Source of the DNA: Gammaproteobacteria bacterium
Lineage (GTDB): Bacteria > Pseudomonadota > Gammaproteobacteria > Steroidobacterales > Steroidobacteraceae
Length of the DNA stretch: 33,192 nt
NCBI GenBank assembly: GCA_028293725.1
Contig: JAQGOE010000182.1
Coordinates: 1-33,192 of the forward strand
Direction: 5' to 3'
How positions within the stretch are numbered: position 1 is the first letter of the stretch; each line of letters opens with the position of its first letter. Shown here piece by piece: positions 26,221-33,192 of this stretch. The position numbers were made by a program, and so were the translations under genes. The notes beneath the pieces were generated by a model, which worked only from the letters and a program-made list of their open reading frames with translations, did no database searches and was not told the DNA's origin.

Positions 26221-27269
26221 CAGCGGTCGCATACATGCTAATGCGTGCTGAAGATGGTCGCTCTCTCGATGTGCGCACGCCGCCGCAATCTTTGATCCCC
26301 TGCCGTGATTGGTTGCCCGTTGGAAAGCAAGGTGCGATCTGTTTCAGCGTCGATGACGTTCATCCGGCAACCTCTTCCGATGAGTACGAGGCCGGCGGCG
26401 ACTTTGCGCGTGGCGCGCTCGGGCGCCTCGAACGGCTTCTTGATCGACACCGTCAACTGCGCGCGACCCTGTTCGTAACGCCCGATTGGCGGCTGAAACA
26501 CCTTGTACCGACACGGAGATGGCTGACTCGAATTCCGGGCATCCGGGATCTTGTGCATTGGGCGCCGATCCGACGCCAGGGACACTTTTGCGTCGATCGT
26601 TTCCCCGCCTTTGTCGCGTATCTCAACGGCATGCGCAATATCGAAGTTGCGGTTCACGGCCTCACACACACGCATCCCGGTGAGCGCATGGCTGTCGAGT
26701 TTCAGCGGCAGAATCGCCGCGAATGCCGCGCGCTGCTACGCGCAGCCACCGCGATATTCGACGCCGGCGGACTGCGACATGTGCCCGGGTTTCAGGCCCC
26801 GGCCTGGCACGCGCCGCCGGCTCTTTGCGAAGCGCTGTGCGACGAGGGCTTTCGATTCCTGTGCTCGGCGCGCGACGTGCTTACAGCCGTCGATGCCGGG
26901 GCGCGGACCGCGATGAGTGGACTCGTGGGCGCTTCGCTCATCGCTCCCACCTGGATCATGACATCAGGCGCCGATTGCGAAGCCGGTAGGCATCCGCACG
27001 AGCGCGCACTGGTGCACATCACGACGAATTTCCAGGCCACATCGACCATCGAACGCGCACTCGAGATCATCGACGCAGGGGGATTGCTCTCGATCAAGGC
27101 GCACATCTTCAAGTCCGGCGGCGGCATCACGCTGGCCGATGGGCTCGACCACGCATATATCAATTACCTCGATCTGCTGTGCCGCGAGCTCGATCGCCGC
27201 TACGGCGGGCGTCTCTGGTGGACCTCGCTCTCTGAGGTTGCGGACCGATGCCGAACGACAACGCGTTGA
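26166..27269 (+). CDS. NodB-type polysaccharide deacetylase
   Basis: This protein has up to 367 residues. Motif 1 CFSVDDVHP gives Asp63-Asp64, and motif 2 VAVHGLTHTHPGERM gives His164 and His168. These are the metal-binding triad of family CE4/NodB-like deacetylases. PGFQAPAWHAPP is the motif-3 Arg/Pro region in variant form. It removes acetyl groups from a sugar, and having no signal peptide it probably acts in the cytoplasm or at the inner face. The start is uncertain: ATG 26166 lies inside an inverted repeat 12 nt after GAGGAG, while ATG 26235 or 26241 would begin right after the repeat and just before the conserved part. It ends 22 nt inside the next gene. Confidence 0.8.
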   Translation: MLAYCGRPRYGDHYSDRLPAVAYMLMRAEDGRSLDVRTPPQSLIPCRDWLPVGKQGAICFSVDDVHPATSSDEYEAGGDFARGALGRLERLLDRHRQLRATLFVTPDWRLKHLVPTRRWLTRIPGIRDLVHWAPIRRQGHFCVDRFPAFVAYLNGMRNIEVAVHGLTHTHPGERMAVEFQRQNRRECRALLRAATAIFDAGGLRHVPGFQAPAWHAPPALCEALCDEGFRFLCSARDVLTAVDAGARTAMSGLVGASLIAPTWIMTSGADCEAGRHPHERALVHITTNFQATSTIERALEIIDAGGLLSIKAHIFKSGGGITLADGLDHAYINYLDLLCRELDRRYGGRLWWTSLSEVADRCRTTTR

Positions 27270-28225
27270 GGCTGCTTGTCAATCCGCCGGACATGGAGGC
27301 GGAAATTGGTGTTGATTTTCTGACGCGTTGCTTTGGCGAGAGCTGGAATCCGGTCATGTATCACTGGTACCTGAAGCGCGAATTTCACGGCGAGGCGCCC
27401 GATCGGCTGGTTCTCGCCGAAGGCCGACAAGTCCCCGCTGGGGACGTCACGGCTGCCGCCGCTCCAGTGTTGGCGACGGCGGGAATCGCGTACCGGCAAC
27501 TCCGAACGCCCGACGGGACGGTGCACCGTGTCGGCATCATGGTCGCGGCGTGCGTACCGCCCCGTGAACTTGGGCGTGGTCGCTTTCTCCGGCTTTGGAA
27601 GGGCGCCGTTAACTACTGCGCTACGCGTGACTGCACGGCGTTGCTCGGGTTCGTCACGGCGGACAACGCATCGTGCCTCATACTGCGGCGAGCCCGTGCG
27701 GTGCAAATCCCAAGCTCGTATGTCATTTCCGACGACCCGCCACCTGAGTCGCCAGCCGTCGCACGAGAGGTTGCAGACGTCGCCTACGGTGCCTGGCGAG
27801 ATTATGCCAATGGCGCGTTACGAGCCCAATGTTCCAACACTGCAGCCGGATTTCGCTATCCGGACGTCAACGCATGGCGCTCGCAATTCATTGACCGCCC
27901 ACATCCCGTAGAACTGCTGCGAGTGGGTAACACTAGCCGCGCAATCATCGAGCGTGTCGATGAAACCGATCGATTGCAGTGGCTGGATGGAGATCCGGAG
28001 GATCACGATGTGGCAGTTGCTGCGTTAGTCGAGCGGGCGCGCCGCACTCAACGGCGATTCTTCATGTATTCGACGACAGCACTTCCAGTACCCCTTCTGC
28101 GGGACTGCGGGCTGAAAGTTCGTCCCGGTTTCATGATGGCTGCGGCAACACGGGCCGAGCACGAACCCGTGGTGCGAAGCTGGGCCGGGTTGCCATGGCG
28201 GGTTCAGTCGGGGGATCGGCTGTAA
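27248..28225 (+). CDS. GNAT-like acyltransferase, tentative
   Basis: This 325-residue protein is the last gene of the glycan operon and overlaps the deacetylase by 22 nt. GAGG lies 10 nt before its ATG. The N-terminal half (VDFLTRCFGESWNPVMYHWYLKREF, then VHRVGIMVAACVPPRELGRGRFLRLWKGAV) reads like a GNAT N-acyltransferase with a pyrophosphate-loop-like GRGRFL element. The second half may be another degenerate GNAT fold. It would transfer an acyl group to an amino sugar freed by the neighbouring deacetylase. Assignment rests on layout and context, and no catalytic residue was pinned down. Confidence 0.55.
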   Translation: MPNDNALRLLVNPPDMEAEIGVDFLTRCFGESWNPVMYHWYLKREFHGEAPDRLVLAEGRQVPAGDVTAAAAPVLATAGIAYRQLRTPDGTVHRVGIMVAACVPPRELGRGRFLRLWKGAVNYCATRDCTALLGFVTADNASCLILRRARAVQIPSSYVISDDPPPESPAVAREVADVAYGAWRDYANGALRAQCSNTAAGFRYPDVNAWRSQFIDRPHPVELLRVGNTSRAIIERVDETDRLQWLDGDPEDHDVAVAALVERARRTQRRFFMYSTTALPVPLLRDCGLKVRPGFMMAAATRAEHEPVVRSWAGLPWRVQSGDRL

Positions 28226-28303
28226 ACCGCGGGAACTGTCCAGGTCGAACCTGAGGTTAGTGTCGGCCGTCTTTGCACCCAATTCGCGCATAGCTGGCGG
28301 GTT

Positions 28304-28324
28304 GTTGAGTACGTTACACTCAAC
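28304..28324. repeat. Inverted repeat GTTGAGT-N7-ACTCAAC
   Basis: Two perfect 7-bp arms flank 7 nt in the 123-bp gap between the glycan operon and the REC-GAF gene. A TACACT -10-like hexamer (28315-28320) overlaps the right arm. It may be an operator for the two-component genes. No T-run follows, so a terminator is unlikely. Confidence 0.45.
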
Positions 28325-28348
28325 CACTATGACGCATACGCGCAAGCT

Positions 28349-29428
28349 ATGTCTGAACAGGGTATGCCGGAAGTGAATGCGCCCAAGCCGCGCCTGTTGT
28401 TCGTGGAGGATGAAGCGACGCTGCGCGAGCACTTGGCGGAGCGTCTCTCCGATGAGTACGTCGTTGATACGGCGGGAAATGGCAACGACGCGCTGTTGGC
28501 GGTGATGCGGGCCAAACCCGCAATCGTCGTGACGGATATTGTCATGCCGGATATGGATGGTGTCGAGCTGCTCAAGACATTGCGGCAGTCACCGGGCACC
28601 CGTGGCATTCCCGTGTTGTTGATTTCCGGGCGCGCCCCCGAAGCTCAGCGCATCGAGGGGTTCGAGAAAGGCGCGGATGGCTTTCTCGCCAAGCCATACA
28701 CAGAGCGCGAGCTACGCGCCCTCATTGGCTCAATGGTGCGCTCCGCGCAGTTGCGTACGGAAGCTGCCAGTTTTCGCGACATCGGTGAGCGCAAGCAAAT
28801 CAAAGGAGATCTCCAACATGCACTCGTCGAGCTGCATGCTCGTGAAGAGCAACTCAGAGAGAACCAACGGCGCCTCGCCGCCGAAATGGACTCGACGCGG
28901 CGCCTGCACGAGCTGGTGAGCCGCTTGCTCGAGTGCAACGATTTGCAAACCTCTTTGGAGGAAGTGTTGGATGCAGCCATCGCACTTCTCGACGCGGACA
29001 TGGGCAATGTGCAGCTCTTCGATCCCCGGACGCGCAAGTCGCAGATCGTCGCTCATCGAGGCTTCCGCGAAGACTTCCTCGAGCACTTCCGAGGTGTCGG
29101 GGCTGACCCGAGCGCAGTCTGCGCGCACGCCGCACATCAGGGGCAGTCGGCGATAGTGGAGGACGTGCAGACCTACCCTGGTTTCGCCCCACACCGGGCA
29201 ATTGCGGCCTCCGCCGGCTTTCGTGCGGTTCAATCCACTCCCATCACGAGCCGCAAGGGCGAACTGCTGGGCGTGTTGTCGACCCATTTCCGCAAGCCCC
29301 ATCGCCCCTCCGAGCGCGCGCTGCGGATGGTGGACCTGTACTGCAAGCTGCTGCCGATGGGTGGCACGTCGATTGCTGCAGCCACACCCGTTTGTTCGTC
29401 CGACGAAAGGGCTACGACCCATCGATGA
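28349..29428 (+). CDS. REC-GAF response regulator without output domain
   Basis: This 359-residue protein has a receiver domain (about 14-130) with acidic pocket VEDE, phosphoacceptor Asp63 in VTDIVMPDMDG and Lys115 in LAKPY. A coiled coil (about 140-200) and a GAF domain (about 205-335) follow, the latter with FAPHRAIAASAGFRAVQSTPI and LLGVLSTHFRKPHRPSERAL. The usual continuation after LRMVDLY is R/LQAAD plus helix. Here that sequence is present only in the next frame from about 29341, and the protein instead ends in an unrelated tail (CKLLPMGGTSIAAATP and on). The stop overlaps the kinase start by ATGA. It probably receives phosphate from the adjacent kinase or relays to it. Confidence 0.83.
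   Translation: MSEQGMPEVNAPKPRLLFVEDEATLREHLAERLSDEYVVDTAGNGNDALLAVMRAKPAIVVTDIVMPDMDGVELLKTLRQSPGTRGIPVLLISGRAPEAQRIEGFEKGADGFLAKPYTERELRALIGSMVRSAQLRTEAASFRDIGERKQIKGDLQHALVELHAREEQLRENQRRLAAEMDSTRRLHELVSRLLECNDLQTSLEEVLDAAIALLDADMGNVQLFDPRTRKSQIVAHRGFREDFLEHFRGVGADPSAVCAHAAHQGQSAIVEDVQTYPGFAPHRAIAASAGFRAVQSTPITSRKGELLGVLSTHFRKPHRPSERALRMVDLYCKLLPMGGTSIAAATPVCSSDERATTHR
29207..29239 (+). repeat. GAF segment, first copy of a 33-nt imperfect repeat
   Basis: These bases encode ASAGFRAVQST of the REC-GAF protein. They match 29445-29477 at 28 of 33 positions by eye. Confidence 0.6.
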
Positions 29429-31788
29429 GATACTCGCCCATCGAGCCTGCGCCGGCATACGTGCAGTCCAATCCACTTTCTGCAGCGGCTGAACGCCAAT
29501 TTCAGTTCCCGCGGGGACTCCTGCTGATCGGTCCATTGCTTAAGGATCTGCCTGCGTGGCTACGTTACAGCTTGTCCATGGCAGTGGTGCCGGCAATCGG
29601 TTTAGCGCGATTTGCCTTGCTGCCGATCCTGGGACCCCAGGCGCCTCTGTTGCCCTTTGTGCTTGCGATTTTTGTCGGAACCTATCTTGGCGGACTCGGC
29701 CCCGGGCTGCTCGCCAGCGCGTTCAGCGCAGTGCTGGCCACGATCCTTTTCACTTCCTGGCCGACTGGCACTCATGCGGGAGAGTGGGCTGGCCATGTTG
29801 CATTCTTTCTCGGATTCGGCGTGCTGGTAAGCTTCATCGTGCACCAGTTGCAGCGAGCGTATGCCGCGGAACACCGATCTCTCCTCGCGCTGCGTCAGAG
29901 CGAACGGCGACTACGCCTGATGGCCGATCATCTACCGGCTCTCATTGCCTACATCGATCGCGACGAGGTTTACCAATTCACCAACGCCGCCTACATGCAG
30001 TGGTTCGAGGATGCCGCCTCGATTGTCGGTCGGCCGATGCAGCAGGTCCTCGGCGAGACCGTCCATCAACATCGGCGCCCGTACATAGAGGCCGTATTGC
30101 GCGGAGAACTGGTGTCGTTCGTGGCACCTGAGAACCACCGCGCACTCGGGGTCCGCGAGTGTGAGCTGACCTACGTTCCAGATGGTGACGCGAGCTCCGG
30201 CGCCCGCGGCTTCTACGCCATGGTGCGCGACATCACGAAACGCGTGCAAGCTGAGCGCGCACTTCAAGACCGAGAGCGGATGTTGAAACTCATCTACGAC
30301 AATTCATCCGACTCACTGTTCTTGGCACAGATCGAGCCCAAAGATCGATTTCGGCTTGTGTCGGTAAACGAGCCGTTCCTGCGCACCCGTGGACTCGAAC
30401 GCGAGGCAGTGCAAGGACAACTGATGGAGGCCGGTGTGCCTGCGGCCAATCAGGCACTGCTGCGCGAGCACTTCAACGAGGTGATCACCACTCGCCGCGC
30501 GGTAGTGTATGAGGATGTGGCGGAACTGCCGGCGGGGCGTCGGCATGGAGAGGTCACGCTCACCCCGATCATCGGGGACAACCACACCGTTACGCACATT
30601 CTGGGCTGCGTCACGGATGTGACCGCGCGCAAACAGGCGGAAGACGCACTCCGCGCCGCCGAGCGCCGCAAGGACGAGTTCCTCGCAATGCTGGCCCATG
30701 AACTGCGCAATCCGCTCGCACCAATCCGCAACGTGGCACAGGTGCTGGCGGGGGGCCGTGTAGACGCGGTGGAGGTGCGTCGCGCGGGCGAACTGCTGAT
30801 ACGCCAAACGACTCATCTCGCGCACCTCCTGGATGATCTCCTGGAAGTGGCACGCATCACCCGCGGCGTGATCCAACTCAAGAAGGAATCTGTCGCGCTC
30901 GCCGATGTCGTGGACCGGGCGATCGAGACCGCCCGACCGCTGTTGAGTCTGAAGCGGCAGATTGTGAGCCGCGAACAGACCGAACAGCCTCTCGTGGTGA
31001 GTGCGGATCCCGCACGCCTCAGCCAGATCTTCGAGAACTTGTTGTCCAACGCCGCGAAGTATTCTCCGGATCGCTCGACGATCCACGTGTCCTTCAGCAG
31101 CACCGGCGAGCTCGTCTCCGTGCATGTCCGAGATGAAGGCAGCGGCATCGATCCGCAAACACTGCCACGCGTATTTGATCTGTTCATGCAGGCGGATCGG
31201 TCGTTGGATCGCGCCGAGGGCGGTTTGGGCGTGGGGTTGACCATCGTCAAACAGTTGGTCGATCTGCATGGCGGAACTGTGGAGGCCCACAGCGAGGGTC
31301 TCGGGCAGGGCAGCGAGTTCATCGTGCACTTACCGCTGCAAGTCGCAAAGAGTGCACCGGTTCCCGCGCCGCTGCGGCAGCCGCCGGGCGCGGTCGGTCG
31401 GCGTGTACTCATCGTAGAGGACAATGTGGACTCGGCCGAGTCGCTCGCGATGTTGCTGTCTACGGCCGGCCATGAGGCTCGGATAACACACGATGGCGTG
31501 GAAGCTCTGCAAGCGCTCGAGACCTTCGCCGCCGATTGGGTGCTGCTGGACATTGGCCTTCCAGGCATGGACGGATATCTGGTGGCGCAGACCATTCGCG
31601 AGCGCTATCCAGAGCGGCCGCTGCGTGTGTACGCTGTCAGCGGCTACGGTCGACCTGAAGATCGCGCACTCGCATTGGCCTCGGGTTTTGAGGGTCATCT
31701 CACCAAACCGGTCGACCCCGCGCACTTGCTGTCTCTGATCGGGGAGTGCGATTCATCGGAGCAGGCACCAGGAGTCAACGCGTCCTAA
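29425..31788 (+). CDS. Hybrid sensor histidine kinase (membrane domain-PAS-PAS-HisKA-HATPase-REC)
   Basis: This 787-residue inner-membrane kinase starts at ATG 29425 in an ATGA overlap with REC-GAF; a TTG at 29392 is open but less likely. A DUF4118/KdpD-like membrane block with about four spans (about 46-140) includes GTYLGGLGPGLLASAFSAV. Two PAS domains follow (about 160-280 and 283-405). HisKA has His425 in LAHELRNPLAPIRN. The ATPase has the N box LLSNAAKYS and G boxes DEGSGID and GGLGVGLTIVKQL. The C-terminal receiver (about 660-775) has acidic pocket VEDN, Asp709 in LLDIGLPGMDG and Lys761 in LTKPVD. It can therefore phosphorylate itself and pass phosphate on to its own receiver. The stimulus is unknown. 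Confidence 0.9.
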   Translation: MRYSPIEPAPAYVQSNPLSAAAERQFQFPRGLLLIGPLLKDLPAWLRYSLSMAVVPAIGLARFALLPILGPQAPLLPFVLAIFVGTYLGGLGPGLLASAFSAVLATILFTSWPTGTHAGEWAGHVAFFLGFGVLVSFIVHQLQRAYAAEHRSLLALRQSERRLRLMADHLPALIAYIDRDEVYQFTNAAYMQWFEDAASIVGRPMQQVLGETVHQHRRPYIEAVLRGELVSFVAPENHRALGVRECELTYVPDGDASSGARGFYAMVRDITKRVQAERALQDRERMLKLIYDNSSDSLFLAQIEPKDRFRLVSVNEPFLRTRGLEREAVQGQLMEAGVPAANQALLREHFNEVITTRRAVVYEDVAELPAGRRHGEVTLTPIIGDNHTVTHILGCVTDVTARKQAEDALRAAERRKDEFLAMLAHELRNPLAPIRNVAQVLAGGRVDAVEVRRAGELLIRQTTHLAHLLDDLLEVARITRGVIQLKKESVALADVVDRAIETARPLLSLKRQIVSREQTEQPLVVSADPARLSQIFENLLSNAAKYSPDRSTIHVSFSSTGELVSVHVRDEGSGIDPQTLPRVFDLFMQADRSLDRAEGGLGVGLTIVKQLVDLHGGTVEAHSEGLGQGSEFIVHLPLQVAKSAPVPAPLRQPPGAVGRRVLIVEDNVDSAESLAMLLSTAGHEARITHDGVEALQALETFAADWVLLDIGLPGMDGYLVAQTIRERYPERPLRVYAVSGYGRPEDRALALASGFEGHLTKPVDPAHLLSLIGECDSSEQAPGVNAS
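29445..29477 (+). repeat. GAF remnant, second copy of the 33-nt imperfect repeat
   Basis: In a frame not used by the kinase these bases read ACAGIRAVQST, a typical GAF signature. In the kinase frame they encode part of its unstructured N-terminus. This suggests a decayed second GAF-coding segment at the gene junction. Confidence 0.6.
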
Positions 31789-31841
31789 AGCCGACGGCCA
31801 CGCGCCCGCGCGAGCCTTCGGTCCTCGCCCCGATGTGACCG

Positions 31842-32258
31842 TCAGGTCGGCAAGGGGCCCGTGTATCGCGTCCTGGGCCGGATCAACGCACGGCCGTGGT
31901 ATTGCTCCATCGCGTGGGCGATCCAGCCGGCCATGCGCCCCAGGGAACTGAGGGCTAACTCCTGTCCCTTCAGCCCCAGCTTCCGGCCGACAAAAATCGC
32001 CGGCAGGATGATGCCCATCCGCGCCCCGGAAATCTCGGCGGCCGTGTCGGCAGCCCGGTTCAGCCGTTTCAGCTCAACATCGTCAGCGAGCCTTTCTCCA
32101 AGCGCGTCCATCAACACGGCGGCACGCGGGTCCAGGCTGTCCTGGGCAGGTGAGGCGAAACCAACCAGTTGCTCGCCGTTGCGGAATCGCGCAACGATCG
32201 AATCCCGGGGGTCCGGCGTACTGATGATCTCTTCGAGAAGACGCGAGGCGGCTTCCAT
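31842..32258 (-). pseudogene. Citrate synthase/citryl-CoA lyase-like gene, 3' fragment
   Basis: The 138-residue frame matches only the C-terminal third of citrate-synthase-fold proteins: SLDPRAAVLMDALGERL, the helix GMGRMAGWIAHAMEQY-like segment, and the end LIRPRTRYTGPLPT with the usual RPR-YTGP motif. The upstream two thirds of the gene are missing. The segment that normally reads GFGHPLY with a catalytic His reads GFASPAQ here, so the enzyme may have been degenerate already. Its 5' side joins directly to a TonB receptor fragment on the same strand. It is probably not functional. It could be a small expressed chimera, but no ribosome site precedes the ATG. Confidence 0.75.
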
Positions 32259-32265
32259 TGACCAG

Positions 32266-32574
32266 CGTGCCGCGAATGGAGATATAGGCCTCGCCTTTGT
32301 TGAGTTGCACGAACGTCACGCTCGGCGTCCGCAACGCTATATCGTCGATGCCCTGGATCCGGTTGCGCTCTATGGAGTCCGGTGTGAAGACGGACACCGC
32401 TATCGGTGTTTCCTCGAGATTGCTGGCGCGCTTCCGCGCGGTCACGACCACCTCTTCGAGAGTACCCCTGCGCGACTCGGCCGCCTCGTCCTCGGCGTTC
32501 GCCATCACAACGGATGGAAACAGTACTGCCGCGGCAAGGCCGAATTTCAACGACGACGACGCCACCTTTCTCAT
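32266..32574 (-). pseudogene. TonB-dependent receptor gene, 5' fragment
   Basis: The frame starts with a signal peptide (MRKVASSSLKFGLAAAVLFP, cleavage near ANA). The classic receptor start follows: LEEVVVTARKRASNLEETPIAVSVFTPDSIE, then IDDIALRTPSVTF and EAYISIRGT at residue 103. After this the plug and the whole barrel (normally 600 or more residues) are absent. The frame runs on out of register through the citrate-synthase-like fragment to a stop at 32083. A good GGGGGCGGTGG ribosome region and AT-rich upstream DNA show the original expression signals remain. It is a truncated gene left by a deletion or recombination. Confidence 0.82.
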
Positions 32575-32830
32575 GCCACCGCCCCCTTACATTGACTACT
32601 ACGATCAATACATCGCTTTATCTTTCTTTTGTGCATTAACCGTACTTTTCGAACAGCTTGCAGTCAATCTTGATTCATATTATCAATATTGGGGTCCTGA
32701 CCAGGGACTCGCGGCCGCCCGCGAGCCTCGCGTCGCCGTCTGGACTAGCATGTGTACGTCCTGTAACAAATGACTTCCCTCCGGACATCAGGCGGAAAAC
32801 GCTCTGTGTTCTGCTGCGAGGATGCACTCG
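32575..32830. promoter_or_regulatory. AT-rich divergent control region
   Basis: This 256-base gap separates the truncated TonB receptor (minus) from the response regulator (plus). Positions about 32600-32695 are far richer in A and T than the surroundings and probably carry the receptor's promoter. I cannot point to a single convincing -35/-10 pair. A short palindrome CAATATTG lies at 32684-32691. Confidence 0.4.
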
Positions 32831-33192
32831 ATGCCCCATCTCCTGCTCGTCGACGACGATGAGGATATTCTGTCCTTGCTGACGAACTTCTTCCGCAAGC
32901 ACGGCCACGTGGTCTCCGTCGCCACCAACGGGGAAGGCATGTTTGCGGCCCTCGAGAAGCACGCGATAGATCTGATCATCCTGGACGTGATGCTCCGACA
33001 CGAAGACGGTTTCAGCCTGTGCCGCCGTCTGCGGACAAACTCCACCCTGCCAGTCATCATGCTCACCGCGGTCGCGGACCAGATAGACCGGGTAGTGGGA
33101 CTGGAGCTCGGCGCCGATGACTATTTGACCAAGCCTTTCGATCAGCGCGAGCTGCTCGCCCGGGTCAAGGCCGTCCTGCGCCGTTCGGCCGC
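32831..33192 (+). CDS. OmpR-type response regulator, 3' end cut by window edge
   Basis: At least 120 residues are seen. The receiver domain is complete: acidic pocket VDDDED, phosphoacceptor in LIILDVMLRHEDGF (Asp52 counting from ATG 32831), switch Thr in VIMLTAVAD and Lys in YLTKPFDQRELLARVKAVLRR. The typical linker to a winged-helix DNA-binding domain begins just before the edge, which suggests the OmpR/PhoB class. GAGG lies 9 nt before the chosen ATG; an in-frame ATG at 32822 is too close to it. A cognate kinase probably follows outside the window. It is not obviously tied to the hybrid kinase upstream. Confidence 0.85.
   Translation, partial: MPHLLLVDDDEDILSLLTNFFRKHGHVVSVATNGEGMFAALEKHAIDLIILDVMLRHEDGFSLCRRLRTNSTLPVIMLTAVADQIDRVVGLELGADDYLTKPFDQRELLARVKAVLRRSA

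Noticed and set aside
28304..28324. Intrinsic terminator of the glycan operon
   Set aside because: The stem is only 7 bp and AT-mixed, and no T-run follows; an operator or chance repeat is more likely.
30313..31329. Open 338-residue minus-strand frame
   Set aside because: It is antisense to the PAS and HisKA/ATPase part of the hybrid kinase, whose motifs are unmistakable.

Overview
The window looks like a GC-rich Gram-negative proteobacterial chromosome. It carries a trimeric-type porin, two TonB-dependent receptors (one broken), an outer-membrane barrel protein, hybrid two-component proteins and c-di-GMP enzymes. The mix would suit a soil or rhizosphere gammaproteobacterium (Steroidobacter-like), but that placement is inference. 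I saw no rRNA, tRNA, CRISPR array, insertion sequence or prophage genes.

Region 1 (1-9346) is an acyl-CoA/oxalate-type catabolic locus. On the minus strand the order of transcription is: OFA-family oxalate/formate-type antiporter, ThDP-dependent lyase/decarboxylase, formyl-CoA:oxalate CoA-transferase (frc), NDP-forming acyl-CoA ligase, porin. The first three gaps are 18-28 nt and the fourth is 90 nt. A TTGACA/TATGAT promoter about 340 nt upstream overlaps a TGGTATATCA near-palindrome. An FCD-type GntR regulator lies divergently at 8627. The locus therefore pairs outer and inner membrane uptake with CoA activation, CoA transfer and C-C cleavage. The ThDP enzyme is not a textbook oxalyl-CoA decarboxylase.

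Region 2 (9357-15786) holds an orphan zeta-toxin-like P-loop protein, an aldo/keto reductase, a TonB-dependent receptor immediately followed by a ModA-like oxyanion-binding protein, and a GFA-family zinc protein. A perfect 12-bp inverted repeat with a ModE-box pattern sits just before the receptor. This points to a molybdate-responsive outer-membrane uptake pair.

Region 3 (15971-28225) is a nine-gene plus-strand operon, mostly joined by 4-nt stop/start overlaps. It encodes a B12-type radical SAM protein, a membrane GT2 synthase, a methyltransferase, a parallel beta-helix protein, a membrane PAS protein without output domain, an outer-membrane barrel, a GGDQF/EAL c-di-GMP protein, a polysaccharide deacetylase and a GNAT-like protein. 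I read it as an unnamed c-di-GMP-linked surface-glycan synthesis and export system, and as the best candidate for an undescribed system here.

Region 4 (28226-33192) has a REC-GAF protein translationally coupled to a membrane PAS-PAS hybrid histidine kinase. The junction between them shows traces of a frameshift and a second GAF remnant. Next comes a minus-strand scar that fuses the 5' end of a TonB receptor gene to the 3' end of a citrate-synthase-like gene. The last gene is the start of an OmpR-type response regulator cut by the window edge.
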